The notes: generated by a model from the letters alone, not told the origin. Positions 10,701 through 23,818 are shown, numbered from the stretch's first letter. The stretch: DNA of 64,000 nucleotides from Riptortus pedestris (GCA_019009955.1 CM032228.1:251116501-251180500); one strand, 5' to 3'. Made by a program: numbers and translations.

Positions 10701-12905
10701 CAAAGAACCACAATTTTCTGATGATTTTAGTTTCAAGGCACCTCAGTAGAAGTGCCCATAATTCTGTAATTAAGAAGATTATTAACAGTTGAGCATCATA
10801 AACTAAACAATTAAAGTACATTACTTGAGTTATAAAACGGTTTATCAAACTCTTGGATAACTTCTCTAGTAGGTTACTGTAGCTGACAGTCGACCGTGTG
10901 TAGGCATGCAATTCTAGAGAGCCTGACATTCAATTGAAATTTTCAGTGGATACATTTTTTTTCTCTTATTTTTGTCTAAGCCATTCAAGAAGCAATGGGT
11001 TCGAAATTGAACTTCTTGTCTGTCTGACAATTGGTCAGTTTTTTCTTCAGACACATTAAAGCGACTCTGAGGATATCAATGGACATTTATATTTGTGTGC
11101 CACTGTCCCAATTACAGACTGTGTCAGAAGAACGCTAAGATAGCCAAAAATCGGAAAAAAAATTAAAGATTGAGTTGTGTTTAGAATATAGTTTACTGAA
11201 AAATATTTATTTTTAAGATTACAAAATTTAGACTTCCGGCTTACTGTTCTCTCATATAATTTATTTACGTTTCACGTGAAAAATTTCACAGAATTTTATT
11301 TTCACCGGACAGGAGTGAGGAGAGGATGGGTTTAGTTAGAAGTCAAAACAAATTCTTCAAGGTGTTCCTTGATATTTATTTTATCAGAAAAATTAAGGAA
11401 GGAATTTTGTTGGGCATGTATTTTTTGCCCTAATATGTTGCTTTAATTTATTAATCTTAAAATAGTGTTTAACTTATGTGTTGGAATAAAATTGATTATT
11501 TTTCTATAAGAATGCTTCAAGCAGTGAAGTCTGTTGTATATTTATTTAGGGGATGAATTATGCCAATCCGCTCCTTATTATCCACTTGTCAGGAGTGAGG
11601 GTTTACTTGGAATTACCTTAAATATATTTAAACGGGAAACTTTCAACCTATAACGACTTACATTCGGTTAGTTAATTACTTTAGGCTTTGGGTAACCAAC
11701 TCATACTTGACTGGTATAGAAACAGAGTAGGTAGTATTTATGTATGTTTGTAGTGGAGTATTTGATCCATTATTGCTAAAAATATTAAATCATTTTTTTA
11801 GTTTCATGGATTACGATATTTCTCTGATCTCAAAACGTAAATTTGTCCAATATTACTTGTTTTACGCATAAAAAATATATTTACTCTTATGTGATGAAAA
11901 TGACGAGTTTATTTAGTTCTTGTAGTAAATTTATCCAACCTTTTTTATTTTGCTCGAAAGCACAAATGATGTACAAGTATTTATGGAACCCACTATTGAT
12001 TGCGCGTTTACCCTACAACAGAGGAATGACATTACGGTTTCTGTGCATGTTTCAAGATACTCATGTTATGAGAGTGAGAGAGAGTCATATAGCAAGTCAT
12101 AAATTATCCCATAATTGTATTTCCACAGGAAACCTTTTTTTAATGTCAACCTCTTAACGGTGAGGCGCATGATTTTGGACTAGGGGAGGAGTATTTAGTA
12201 CATCAACAATCAGCTTATTTTTTTTTTAGTACTAAGCTTGCTTTCATTGTGTAAATTGTAAAAATATTAATTTTTTTTTTTTTGTTTCAGGTAAGTGGTT
12301 CAGAAGATTTAAAACATTAAATCAACACAACGTATTGGAGTGAGTCTGGTTATTTATATATTATATTTTCTTGAGGCATGTGTAATATTTCTGTAAGAGT
12401 TATTCCTATGAGAAGCAATAATTAGAACGCCCAGACCAAATTATTGGCTCCCGCAAATTGTTATGCACTCACAATGAATTCAACCATGGTGGTACATTGT
12501 ATATAAGATGCACTGATAGACTAGTCTATGTCTATAGCAGTTTTAGCTATTTGTACCACTATAAATTTTGGAAACGCACAATTTCGACCCCTACCCTCTT
12601 ACCGTCCGAAGGGTTTAGTTGAATATATTGACACTTGTGACAAATCGTGATTGACAATCCTTGTCATTAATTTAACAGATTTTAAATAGTAAACAATTAA
12701 AAACTATTGGATATTTGTTCTTGATATTTTTTTTAATTTTCTTTCTTTACTCTCTGCTTTAACTTAAAACTACCTTTTATACAAAAGATCCTTTCCCATT
12801 TTGAAAACTAACCATTAACAGGTCAAAACAGTTCCTCCTTACTTCTCAAATCACTGAGTTTAGATCTATGTTCGATATAAGTTTGAAATGGTAGCAAATA
12901 ATGAA
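10700..12905. other. Unassigned AT-rich stretch
   Basis: Contains open frames of 92 and 104 codons (10651-10929 minus, 11843-12157 plus). Both lack family-like residues, exon-type composition and good splice sites, and I treat them as chance. A T-run followed by GTTTCAGGTAAG lies near 12270-12296. Confidence 0.4.
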
Positions 12906-12910
12906 AAAAG

Positions 12911-13255
12911 TCCATCACCCTGGGGCTGCATCAACTAAGCAGATTTCCCACGTGCGTATTTTCATTTGCCTCAAAACGTAAAATTCGATGACAACAATAT
13001 TTTGCTATTTAGGCTTCAAATGAAGTGCTCCATAATATAACAGCTTATTGTTAATATGACATGAATAGGAGAGCGGGGAAGGGGGCTAGTAAAGGCAAAA
13101 CTAAAAAGTGCAAATATTTTCGTTAATATCAAAAAGATGTTAATAAACGTATATAACATCATTTATAGAACATAAAATTTGCAATAAAATTGATGCTATA
13201 GAATTTTTTGATCCGACGGAGATATTTCGAATCTTTGAAATTATTCTCTAAATAA
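12911..13255 (+). mobile_element. HINE-like element, 3' truncated
   Basis: It begins TCCATCACCCTGGGGCTGCA with CTAAGCAGATTTCCCACGTG. It runs through CGATCCGACGGAGATATTTCG and stops before the polypyrimidine block. The (TA)n and hairpin are absent. Confidence 0.6.
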
Positions 13256-14109
13256 TATATTCCTAAATAAATAATGATATCGTCTATTAATAAAATATTT
13301 GTTTACGTAATTTTCTTTTTATTTTATTCATAAAATATTTTTAATATACAGCTATACTATTTTCTCTTATTTTCAGCTCGAGTGATATAAAATGCCGTAA
13401 AAACGGTCTAAAATTAAAATTCAGTTAAATGAATGTAAAACTCCTGGAAATTGAAAAGTTATTAACTTTCCTGGTTCTGGGAATCTTATAATTCCGGTGT
13501 AACGACTCTCGATATATTTAGCATTCATTCTAGTAAACCTCCTTCCGAATTTTCATTTACGTTTATATAGGAATTCAATTTCTTTGAAATTAATATCCTG
13601 CGAAACAAGTTCCCTTTTCATGTTAAAAATATTTTTTTTTGCTTTGCTTTATAAATATGCTTAATTGCTTTGTGCGTGAAATATTTATTGGCTATTGCTA
13701 TTTTCAGTTTTTATTACAAGAAAACCTCGGAAATACTGCTTTTTGTAAGGTATTTGATCTAGGAGGTAGGTTGTCCATGGTCTGTTGGAGTCCCTTCAAA
13801 GCATAAAGTAGGCTTAGCCCTCAAGACATATGCTCCTTCAGTTCGTTTCCCTCTCTACTACACTGCCTTGTACATTTGTTGCTAGCTGGCTTTTATGGCT
13901 CCTTTTCAACAATAACTATGTGTATGTATATGTTCCCTTCAAAATTATATATATTTATACAGATATATTAGGCCTTGATCTTAAAACGGTCAGATTACTT
14001 TGAGTTCGTAGCTCGATTCAGTTTTGCAAAAAATCCGATGTGTAGAAGTGGTTGATCAATAAACTCTTAATTGATGACGTTATCAAACTAACTATTTGTA
14101 TGTATCTTA

Positions 14110-14752
14110 TAAATAATAATGCTCTGTTGAAAACAATATTAATACTTGGAAATAAGTGGTTCATGATATAACAGCATGTTCTCACCAGAGTAGGGAGTGA
14201 GGATTTACTGAAGGCTGAAATCTAAAACTTGCAAATAACAATATTTATAGAACATTAAATTTGCAATAATATTGGTTCTATACAATTTGTCGATATGTCG
14301 TATAATAGCGGAGGTATTTTGGGAGTTTTCGAAATCCCCCCCCCTACTGGGTCGAATTCAACCGTTAACGAATTTGATCAAACAGCATCGCGTCATGAGT
14401 ACAATCTCAATAGGTGATTTCAATGAAGTGAAATCTACTAAAACGTGTAAAAAGTGAAAAAGTTCGTCACGCAGGGGCTGCGTCACGTATTTGTATTCAT
14501 CTCAAAACGCAAAAGCTCAATGAAAACAATATTTGGTATTTAGGTTTGAAATAAAATGCTTCATAATATAACAGCTCATTGTTAATATTACATGAGTAGG
14601 TGTGGAGGTTTATTGAATGCCGAAAACTAAAAAATGCAAATATCTCTGTTAATATTAAAGATAGTGAAAAAATGTACATAACAACATTTATAGAACATTA
14701 CATTTGCTATAAGATTGGTTCTATACAATTTTTCGATCCGATACAGGAGATA
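14110..14752 (+). mobile_element. Two HINE-like copies in tandem
   Basis: The first (14110-14445) lacks its 5' end but reaches a degraded hairpin (GATTTCAATGAAGTGAAATCTACTAA). The second starts at 14463 (TCGTCACGCAGGGGCTGCG) and ends near 14752 within the CGATCCGATA block. Head-to-tail arrangement 20 bp apart suggests insertion near the end of a resident copy. Confidence 0.6.
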
Positions 14753-15059
14753 TTATGTATTTTGTAGAAGAATAGCTGAAAGTCTGTGGAATGTATCAAA
14801 ACCGATTATTCTTAGATTGTTGAAATTTTATATTTATGGCCGTTGTGGATGTTGGAAAGTTGTTGGACAAAAAATGGTCTTATTTGGAAATGTTATTGAA
14901 TGAGTTTAGAAGTTATCTCTTCCGTTGAGTGTTATATAGGGATGGACTGATTTTATTATATGTCAGGGTGAAAGTGGATTATTTTAATAAATGATTTATT
15001 TATTTATTTGTTGTAAGGGTGTAGTAGTAGTGGTTTAATTATTGGTTGTAAATGTAGAT

Positions 15060-15300
15060 GTTGTGGGGTTGGGGGTGTTGTAGTGTGTGTTGGGAGGAGG
15101 GAGAGGTAGATCCGGCAACGGGGCGGCGGCATTGAGCGAGGCAGCCATTTCTATCCCCCCTCTCGCTCTGCCAGCACTCGCTCTCCTCTCCTCTACATAT
15201 GAGCCCCTATCCAACCTGGCCCTCATACAGATACTCTCATGGCACGACAGAGTCCCAGTCGTAAGTACTAAACATATTATTAGTTGTTGCACTTGATCTA
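15060..15300. promoter_or_regulatory. CpG-containing GC-rich island
   Basis: GATCCGGCAACGGGGCGGCG and GAGCGAGGCAGCCATTTCTA stand out from AT-rich surroundings. On the + strand an open frame (15087-15296) crosses a good donor, CAGTC/GTAAGT near 15260. On the minus strand an ATG in a GAAATGGCTGCC context begins a 37-codon frame. It could be an untranslated or alternative first exon of osa, a minus-strand transcript start, or an enhancer; the sequence alone does not decide. Confidence 0.35.
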
Positions 15301-15339
15301 CTAAATAATCTATATAGAACTTTCTTCCTGCTTTACGCC

Positions 15340-15920
15340 CTTCCTTATAACTCTCTCTCTCGCGCGCGCGGACAAAATAATTTCAAGTGATATGTGTAAG
15401 TCGCCGGTGGGCTAATCAGGGAATGGCATCTGAAGAGGGGCTGTGTTTGTTTTTATGACTGTAGAGGGAACAGTGGCGCCGCGATGCGGACAGCCCCTCA
15501 AGCCTGCCTCTTATCTATGCCGATTGTTTATTATCTGCTTGGATCAGCTGTTGGGTGGGTGTGACCCACGTGTTCCTCCCGGGTCAATGACTCCGACCTT
15601 AGCTACCCACTGACCTCCTCTCTCTCTCTCATTACACATTCACTAATCCTATTATTATTCCTAGTCCATTCCTTACTCTATTGTTCCCTTTCCTCATATA
15701 CTCCCCCCTCAATCTATCTCTCTCTTTCTCTCCGAGTCACCATCTCTCTCTCTCTCTCTCTCTTCCTCTTGTCTTTCTCTCTCCGGATTTATAATTAGTC
15801 ACGGTCACTTTTACTTTGACCTATATTCAATACTTCCTTCATCTCATCTCTCAGTTCAAAATCATCAAAGACTCCCGCCGGCTTTCCACTACTAGCACCT
15901 GCATTATTGTCTCCCTCGTC
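15340..15920. promoter_or_regulatory. GC-richer island with E-box and GATA-type motifs
   Basis: Begins with a CTCTCTCTCGCGCGCGCG tract that could form Z-DNA. A unique core (15395-15600) includes GTGGCGCCGCGATGCGG, CTTATCTATGCC, GATCAGCTGTTGGG and a GTGACCCACGTGTTCC E-box-like site. It ends in CT-rich sequence. No repeat family matches the core. Confidence 0.35.
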
Positions 15921-16224
15921 TTCAGCCTGTATAAGTAGTATGCTAAATGCAGAAGAAATCATGATTACCAGACTTCGAAAGAAATATCCGTTCTGACTCT
16001 CCCTAGAACCATTTCTACCAGACGTCTGTTCATGTGTACAAACCTATCTCGCATGCTGCTAAAAACCACTTGCCACATCTCGTGTTCGTAACGTCTAGAG
16101 TTATGCACCTCCTCTTTTTATCATCAGGGATGTTTAGTGGATGATAGATATAAAACACCTCTATAGAACCCTATTTCATTATCTATATATAAATGAATCT
16201 CTTATGAAGAAAAAATTAAGAAAT

Positions 16225-16700
16225 TTACGCAGAACATTCCAAAATTGAGGAAAACTTAAGGACCATATTCAATTTTATAATGCCTGAAATAAATCCGTGA
16301 TATTTCGATTCCTGTTGGTTTTTCGACAAAGATGCACATAAGTTCTTTATATGTTTATTAAGAATAATCTTTATTATAAAAACTTTTGTCGTATAACGAA
16401 ATGATTGAGATACGCTAAAAACTTTAGCGGGAATCAACAATTGTATTTTGCATAAACGACTCAAAACGGACTTAACAGAACTCCGTATAGGAATTAACAC
16501 AAACCCTTCCTCTAAGGCATGAAATGAAAACTCGTCATATCATTCATCCTGTATTTATTTTTCGTCAAAAGTGCACTAAACAAAAGTTGTTCATTTTGAT
16601 ATTTAAAGTAACTTTCGTTGTGTGCTTTTTTGGCATATATCGGATTATAAATACGATATATGCTAAATACTATTCCTGGAGTCCAATTTTATATGTTATA
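16225..16700 (+). repeat. Dispersed repeat, family shared with 29750-29990
   Basis: 16300-16470 and 29780-29975 share TGATATTTCG-like, TATATGCACATAA-like, ACTTTTGTCGTATAACGAAA, ATACGCTAAAAACTTTAGCGGG and CAACAATTGTATTTTGCA in the same order. A second, shorter match to the same family lies at 16550-16650. No coding sequence or ends were recognised. Confidence 0.55.
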
Positions 16701-18010
16701 AGATTATTAGATATAGGCATATTATGACGAATGATGTTAGTGTTTTAGACATATATTTGACTGTTAAGTATGACCCGGATTAGTCCCGCCCCCCATTGCA
16801 GTTGTTATTTATTTCCGATAAAAATGTAAACTTTAAGAGCATTTCGATTATTTGATTCTTATAATATATTATTTAAACAAAGCCGTGCTGAATTTGAAAA
16901 AGTGTGAAGGCGGAAGTTGTGAGGAATCAAACTACTTGTATACATTATCTCATTTCCTTTGATATGTAGATATAATTGAAATAACTATTTAACGTTATTG
17001 GCAATGTCGTTATGACAGAAGTCAATATACGAATAAACTCAATATGATTGTTTAAAGTGTTATTCACGAAGCCTTGCTACAAAAATAACACTCAGCCAAT
17101 AATGATTTTCGATCCCATAAATTGCATCAAACAGTTTGTTCACTTAATTTAAATAAGAGTACAAGAAATCTTGTAGTACAGACATGTTATCTTTTAAAGA
17201 CTCATTAAGTGTGTAGAATATGAAACAATTTGATAAGAAGTGTAATTTGTACTTATAGAAAACAGGGCGCTGACCTATTGTATAGTTTTACATTTGAGGT
17301 TTACTCAAAATTCTTTAGTCCGTCCGATCTAGATGGTTCATACATGTCCTGAAAACTATTCAAGAAGTGGGTGTAACAATTCTCTAGCAAGAATTTTAAT
17401 TTAAGACCATTAATGAAATGCTCAAAATTATAATCATTAATTGATAATGGGTTCACTATTTATAGAAATAGTCCATTGACCTAATCATAAAATGCCTCTA
17501 TAGCAGGCATTATTTTATTGTATTGGCGTTTATAATATTGTTTAAGCATCTCTGCATCAGCTGGATATCTACTAAACCAGCAGAACCTATCATTACCTGA
17601 GCGATATGTTCGCGTTTTCCCATCGCTAACTGACCTGGCTTTCCTCATAATCCAAGAGTAAAAGGACTAATGTTCGCTTTTTATTATCTTCCTCTTTTCT
17701 TTATTTTATTTTTAATTCAAGTTACATTTATTTTTGATTGCTTAACGTCTATGTATGGTTTGTGCTCCCAAGTGAACATTTACATAAAACTTAATTAATT
17801 GGATATAAATACATTCATGACTATAACAATTAATAAAAACACAAGACCGCGTGTTCTAACAAAAAAGGAAATTATATAAAACATTAGATTCTTAAATTAT
17901 TAAACCATTTTTGGTTCACTCTTTTCTCTTAGTTATTTTTTATGTATGTGCAAATGGTTTATATGCAATTTATTTCCGGAAATAGCCTTTAAAAAAATAA
18001 CATTTTACCT
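16700..18010. other. No recognised feature
   Basis: AT-rich unique sequence with no long frame or repeat match. Confidence 0.45.
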
Positions 18011-18011
18011 C

Positions 18012-18118
18012 ATTCCGATATCTAAGTAGGATCGATGGACATTTGAAGACATTTTTCGAAAATCGCGTCATGAATACGACCTCAATAGCTGATTTCCCTT
18101 AGGGGAAATCTGCTAAAA
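18012..18118 (+). mobile_element. HINE-like 3' end fragment
   Basis: Contains GTAGGATCGATGGACATTTG, the ATCGCGTCATGA block and the terminal palindrome with GGGGAAATCTGCTAA. A SINE 3' fragment follows directly (18119-18195). Confidence 0.6.
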
Positions 18119-18589
18119 GAGTGGTAAGCTGTAGATAGCAAGCCCCGATTAACCATAATAGTCCAAAGTGGACGTGGAAATAATAATACAATATAATAAG
18201 TAAAAAGTGGTTTAAAATTGTAACAAGTGACAATAACTATGTGAAGGGGGAGGGGTAGAAATAAAAAAAAAACTATAGCACAAATGTTAAATATGATACA
18301 TAGCAACTTTAGTGGAGAAGGGAACTAAAACTAACACACTCAGAGAAACTTAGTTGACTATGTTTGACAAAGCTTACACTGTGCTGTTTCGGCCATTGTA
18401 GGAATCCTGAAGGATACCAACTGCTAGTCGTATAAACTCATCTGTTTGACGGATTGAGTACTTTTTGTAAACGATATCCAACCATCCTTGATTATCATTC
18501 TATAACCGACAATTGGCAGATAATTGTATTAAATTTCTATGTTGCCAAAAATATTTATTAGTGATATTGATAGCCTTTTGCATAAGGTA

Positions 18590-18790
18590 TGATGATAAAG
18601 TAGGAGTCAGCATATGAGAGGGGAGTAGATGGTGCCGTTATTGAGGGACGGGCAGTGATGCCCCTGACAGGTGATTGAATGCTAGCTGATGCACTATGCG
18701 TTATGTATGTTATAGAGGCATCTACGTCATCCCTTATCACTTCACACCGCCTATCAGCTCTTCCTACACACATCTATTCTACTTACTTCC
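18590..18790. promoter_or_regulatory. Short unique island (candidate enhancer)
   Basis: GTCAGCATATGAGAGGGGAG, a GATGGTGCCGTTATTGAGGG core and CCCTTATCACTTCACACCGC on the right, followed by CTATCAGCTC. Same order of motifs as other islands. Confidence 0.25.
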
Positions 18791-18835
18791 CTATATTTCA
18801 AACGACTCTCATAGTTTTAACACCAATATGTATGC

Positions 18836-19062
18836 ATTCCCCTTAAAGGAAATCAGCTGTTGAGGTTGTACTCATGACGGGATTTTAGAAAAAATTCTCA
18901 AATGTCCATCTATCCTACCAAAACTAATGTATACATACATAGATATTTGTCTGTTACCGCTCTAGCGGTCGCAATTATTGCTTAATCGTTACCAAACTCG
19001 ATATTTAGTCGTTTTATGTAAAAAGAAAGATCTAGTTCGTTAACGGCTGAAAGCGGACCAGG
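18836..19062 (-). mobile_element. HINE-like fragment, 5' part lost
   Basis: Runs from the hairpin side (CCCCTTAAAGGAAATCAGCTG) through GCTCTAGCGGTCGCAATT to GAAAGCGGACCAGGGGGAG, then meets a SINE (19066-19243). Confidence 0.6.
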
Positions 19063-19065
19063 GGG

Positions 19066-19243
19066 AGTTCCACTTTTTTCTACTATGGCTAATTGGTACG
19101 GGTTATCTATAGATTATCACCCTTTTCTAGCCAGGGTGGGACTAAGGATTTTATTTAATAAATTCCTTTGCCCAAGTGGGAATGAATCTCCCCTCTCTAG
19201 TTTTGCCATGTAAGATTAAGGTCAACCTAAAGGCTAACCTCAT
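19066..19243 (-). mobile_element. tRNA-derived SINE, diverged
   Basis: Reverse complement of the body (GATAACCCGTACCAATTAGC) and the head (GCCTTAATCTTACATGGC), with an altered B-box. It joins a HINE fragment on the left. Confidence 0.65.
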
Positions 19244-19257
19244 CCTCAATATAAAAG

Positions 19258-19696
19258 TCCGTCACGCAGGGGCTGCGTAAACTAAGCAGATTTCCCACGT
19301 GAAGTAATACAATAGAGAAATCTCCATACAGAGGCCCAACAGTTACGGCAAAGGGCCGAACTAGGTTTTGGCGGGAAATTCAAAAATCCGTTATGGGCCC
19401 AAATTTATTAAAAATGCACATATCTCGGTTAATATTCAAGATAGGGAATAAATGTATAGAACAATATTTATAGTAAATTTAATTTGCAATACGATTGATT
19501 ATATACAATATTTCGATCCGACGCATAATAACGGAGATATTTCGAATTTTCCGAAAATCCTCCCCTCTAAACCCCCCCTCCCACTGAACCGATTTCAGCC
19601 ATTAACGAACTCGATCTTTATTTTTACCTAAAACGTTTAAATTCCGGTTGTTTAGTAACGATCAAACGAAAATTGCGACCGCTAGAGCGTTAACAG

Positions 19697-19760
<64 letters not shown>

Positions 19761-19885
19761 AATTTTGAACGGACCTCATGTTCGTCATCTCCTGGGTAGG
19801 ATCGATGGACATTTGAAGAAATTTTTCGAAACTCGCGTCATGAGTACGACCTCAATAGCTGATTCCCTTAAGGGAAATCTGCTAA
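19258..19885 (+). mobile_element. HINE-like Helitron-type element, full length
   Basis: It begins TCCGTCACGCAGGGGCTGCG and ends GGGAAATCTGCTAA after the palindrome. After CACGTGAAGT it carries the second type of 5' module (AATAGAGAAATCTCC) plus a unique GC-richer segment near 19330-19395. The (TA)n tract is at 19702-19755. A SINE fragment lies just to the left. Confidence 0.77.
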
Positions 19886-20517
19886 AATATCAGTAAGTTT
19901 GCTGTTTTTTATGTATTCTTTTTTTTTAAAGGTATATTTCAAAATATGCATATTATTTCTACATTTTCTGAGATTAAAATAGCTTTGTGATTTGAATGAG
20001 TCTCACTAAGACTTCCTTCTCACCTTGATAGTTTGCGTCGACGTAAAGGGCGTCATTACATGTCATTCCAGCAAATGAGAATTCTGCTCGGTTTACGCTG
20101 CTCCTGCGTGAAGGATTTTGTACCAGACAAGTTATCATTTTGCTTCGTGAATACGTGTTCACTAAGACGAAACGGCGAATAACACGCGACTTCTAAAAAT
20201 AATATTTATTGTCACTCGTTTCTTGGGGAAAGTTTTGAACTTAGAACTGCTTGACTGTTGACCTCCAACATGGTTTTGAATGAGAGTGAAGAGGAAACTT
20301 TGATTACTTGGAATGGAGCGACCTCCATCATAAATATCGGATAAAAGTGGGCTTAAAGTTGTTCTCTCATACAACTTTACTAACTACTTATCTTCCGCTA
20401 GATTCGCTGACGTCATTTCCTCACTATCATATTTCACCAATATTATCATCCTACGTAAGTGTGCTCTAGTTCGTCTTTCCCTACTTCTCTATCCTACCAA
20501 ATATTCAAGTTTTTTTT

Positions 20518-21560
20518 TAGCAGATCTCCCTTCAGGAAACTCTGTTGTTGAGCTTGTACTCATGACACGATTTTGGAAAAAGACTTTTGCCAAATGTTTT
20601 ATTCAGGGGATAACGAATACGAGATCTGTTCAAACCTTTATATATATATATATTCGTCTGTTAATGCTCTGGCGATCGCAAATTTTCTTTAATCTTAATC
20701 GTTACAAAATTCGATAATTAAACGTTTAACTAAACTAAAGATGAAGTCCGGTAATGAGTTTAGAGGGGCGGGGATTTCAAAAATACCACTGTTATTATAC
20801 ATGAGATTGAAACTTGTATAGGGCGTACCTTATTAAAAATTCGATTTTCTATAAATGCTTTTATATTCATTTTTTTTTTGTCTGTCTGTAATATTAACAG
20901 AGATAGTTGCATTATTTAGAGTCCAGCCTTCGGCAAAGCCCCACTCCACATTATTCGAAGGTTTTAATCACCAAATATTGTTTTCATTGAACTTATACTG
21001 TTATTCGCCAATATTGTAGTAGGATACTTGTTATCACAACTGATGCGCCATCGAAACAAGAGAATTTTCTCCATTGTTCACACAAAACTCGTATGTTGTA
21101 CGCGACTTGCAAATCCTATGTTGAAATATATTGGACTTAGTCATTTATGTATTTGTTTCAATCACCAAGTAGTTTTTATGTTTGAAACAATGAATGAACA
21201 GTGGTGAACAACTTTGTAATCAACCTTAGGAAACAGCATGCAGTTGAAGGCGATTTTAACTCAGAATACTCAGGCACCATTGTGGGTCATTAATCACTTT
21301 AAACTTCAAGTTCTCGTCTAGTTAAGAGCTGAAATCAGACCAAGAATAGGAGAAAGTTTGTAAAGGGGAATTGGGAAATTCAAAATATCTCCATATTATT
21401 ATATTGGTAAGCATTTAGTTTTCTGCATATATTTGCATTTTTCTTTCATATCACCCTTCAGTGGATACCCCTATTTTTAGTCATAGCACGCTAACTATAA
21501 ATGTATTACGGAATTTCTTATTCCCAGTTTAAAGCCGAATACTGTTGTAATTGGACCTTT
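20518..21560 (-). mobile_element. HINE-like element, degraded two-module form
   Basis: Module one starts AGCAGATCTCCCTTCAGG and runs to about 20960. A second diverged module follows at about 21325-21560 (GAGCTGAAATCAGACCAAG... to TTTAAAGCCGAATACTG). A 5'-end fragment in the same sense (GCTGCTCCTGCGTGAAGGA) lies just left near 20070-20116. Confidence 0.5.
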
Positions 21561-22019
21561 ACTATGTAGAGATAAAATTAATCATGTGTGTAGTCATCAA
21601 GCGAAATTTTCCGTTGCTGACTCTAGGCAAGGTGTCCCCTAGAGCAACTAATAACGGTGAAGGAGTATCCCAGATGTAGATAGTCTGGCTGATCGGTCAA
21701 GGTGCAGGCTGCAGGTGTCATCACAGCTGGCACTCTATATTATAGTTCAGTCATCTCTCCCCCCTCATGTACTCTATTACCCAGCTACAGAAACTAGCCC
21801 CTTGCTTTGCTATAGGCACCAGGGTGAGCGCCTCACAAAACCTGTCTTCTAGCGGCAGGAAAACGGGTAACGGCTGAAAATAGTTTTCCCAGAAGACTCG
21901 TTTATCTCGGAATATGCTGCTGAAAATTTAGTGAACGCAAACAGAGCAGCGTTGCTCTGAATTATGATTGGCGTTCTGTCAGCCTCTCTTCCATAAGCAG
22001 TCGAAGGGCAGCCTATCTA

Positions 22020-23240
22020 TTCGGTTGTTCGCAAAGTTTCAGTCTATTTTCAGGGAAAGTGAAGGAAAATATAAAAAATACTTTTGACTAAATTCAATCT
22101 CCACCGTAATTACCAGTTATTTGTCAACCGGTCCCCTTTTTTTGGGAAGCTTCATAATTCCATTTTCGTAAAACGTCCCGAATTATTGCCGAAAACCCAA
22201 TCCAGACGCTTTTTGAAGTCCTCTAGAGATTTAAAATTCTTAGCATTTAGGGAATTTTGGGGGGAACGAAACAAATTATATTCCGAGGGGGCTAAGTCCG
22301 AGCTATGTGGATGATGAGATGGAACATAAGATGGAACTTCCCAACCAAAATCTTAACAATTCTTTCCGTGTGGCCTAGGATGCGTGCGCACTGGCATTAT
22401 CATCGTGAGTGATTGGCCCACTGTCGCCGGTAATCGGTCTAACTAACTCCGAGTATTTATTGTTTCGAGAACACAAAACCCTAACAGAACTACGAGCAAC
22501 AGAGTAAAACTTGTTGGGCATGCATATTACCAAAAATATCAATGTCTAGGGTAGAAGTGGTTGATGGCGAGTCACTGGAATGCACTGGTGGGTCGTTGTC
22601 GCAGAGACATTCTTGTAAATAACCCATTTTTAATCTCCGGCCACCAAATGCTTTAAAAATGGTTCGTTCTGATGCCTTTCGCGCATAAATCGCACTTGTA
22701 TTTTCGGTCCAATAATTTTCTCCCTCTCGCAATTTAGCGGCACCCAAGCAGAAAGGGACTAACGAAGCCGTGTCTCAACAAATTTGCAGGACGCTCATAT
22801 GTAATACTTGCAGCTATTTCCCCGAGTGGTAATCTGGTGGTTTCAGACATACGCGCCTTGATATAGTCATCCTTGTCCGAACCTGAGCTTTCGCCACCTT
22901 CAACATCCGATCCGCCCTAGCTGAATTTCACAAACCCCTCACGCATTGTTCCTTTACTTACTGCACCTACCCCACGTTTTGTTTGCGGCTCAGTGCTGAA
23001 TGTTTGCCTTTCTCGAAGTAACAAAGCACCAAGTGACGAAAATGAACTCTCTAGTTCTCCACGACTATCAGGGACCGAAGGGAAACAATTAAGCCTGTGT
23101 TGATATTTATAGGATTAAAACACTCTAAAAAGCCCCCCTTCTAAAATAAGTGAAGTTAAATTCTGATAACAGGGAGTCAGGTTTACAGCGAGAGAAGTGC
23201 ATCCTAGCAGAAATTGAAGGAAACCATCCCAACTGCCCAA
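22020..23240 (-). mobile_element. Mariner (Tc1/mariner) element with degenerate transposase
   Basis: The element is 1221 bp and flanked on both sides by TA. Its terminal inverted repeats start TTCGGTTGTTCGCAAAGTTT (left) and, on the other strand, TTGGGCAGTTGGGATGGTTT (right). Read on the minus strand it gives, in order, an N-terminal piece like HFRHLVLCYFEKGK, a middle piece PSTTSTLDIDIFG, THDDNASAHAS with the catalytic Asp region, then HSSDLAPSEYNLFRSPQN and FKSLEDFKKRLDWVF. These are classic mariner motifs, the third catalytic Asp lying in the SSDLAPSEYNLF stretch. The pieces lie in different frames with several stops, so the copy is inactive. The length matches the 1.2-1.3 kb usual for mariner. 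Confidence 0.88.
22080..23090 (-). pseudogene. Mariner transposase pseudogene
   Basis: This is the coding body of the mariner at 22020-23240. A cut-and-paste DD34D transposase would normally be about 345 residues. Here the frame is broken by several frameshifts and by stops, for example after FTKMEL near the C-terminus and in the HTH region near 22950-23050. Recognisable motifs remain in the correct order from right to left. No intact frame longer than about 85 codons remains, so no functional product is expected. Confidence 0.85.
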
Positions 23241-23659
23241 TATATATAAAGTTGTAGCATACATGTTTCTATTTTGAGCGCCTTAATTAATAACATTGAA
23301 TTCCACTACTCAATGTTTCTAGACAAATTGAAATAAATAACTTAAGATTAGTTGAGATAATGTCCTGACAGCTGTTAAACAACTTACTATTTTACTATTT
23401 CTTTGGGGATAATTTTAGAATTCGTTAACTATTTACTGTTTTGCAAAGAGAAGTGCCACTGCCATGTGAAAATTATTTGTCATGATTGTTTTCCTTTATT
23501 AATTTTTATTTAAGACAGAACTGTTGTATAAAAAAAATAACAACAACCAAATAACGTTTGAATGGAGTGAATTAATTAAATGAAAAGCTTTTCATAAAAT
23601 GGAGCAGAAGAAGGCATTATTTGACTAACAATAAAAAGACTAATTGTGTCTGATGTGGG

Positions 23660-23778
23660 TATAGATAGGCAACACCGTGCCGATGCAGAGGTCCTGCTTA
23701 AATGACTACACTGCCCCTTAAATCAGCTGTCGCTTCTCTTATCAATTACCCACGCTCCTTATCACCCTGCTCTCTTCG

Positions 23779-23818
<40 letters not shown>

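Noticed and set aside
11843..12157. 104-codon frame MSNITCFTHKK...
   Set aside because: AT-rich and low in information, with no recognisable motif or transposon context; the composition matches the surroundings.
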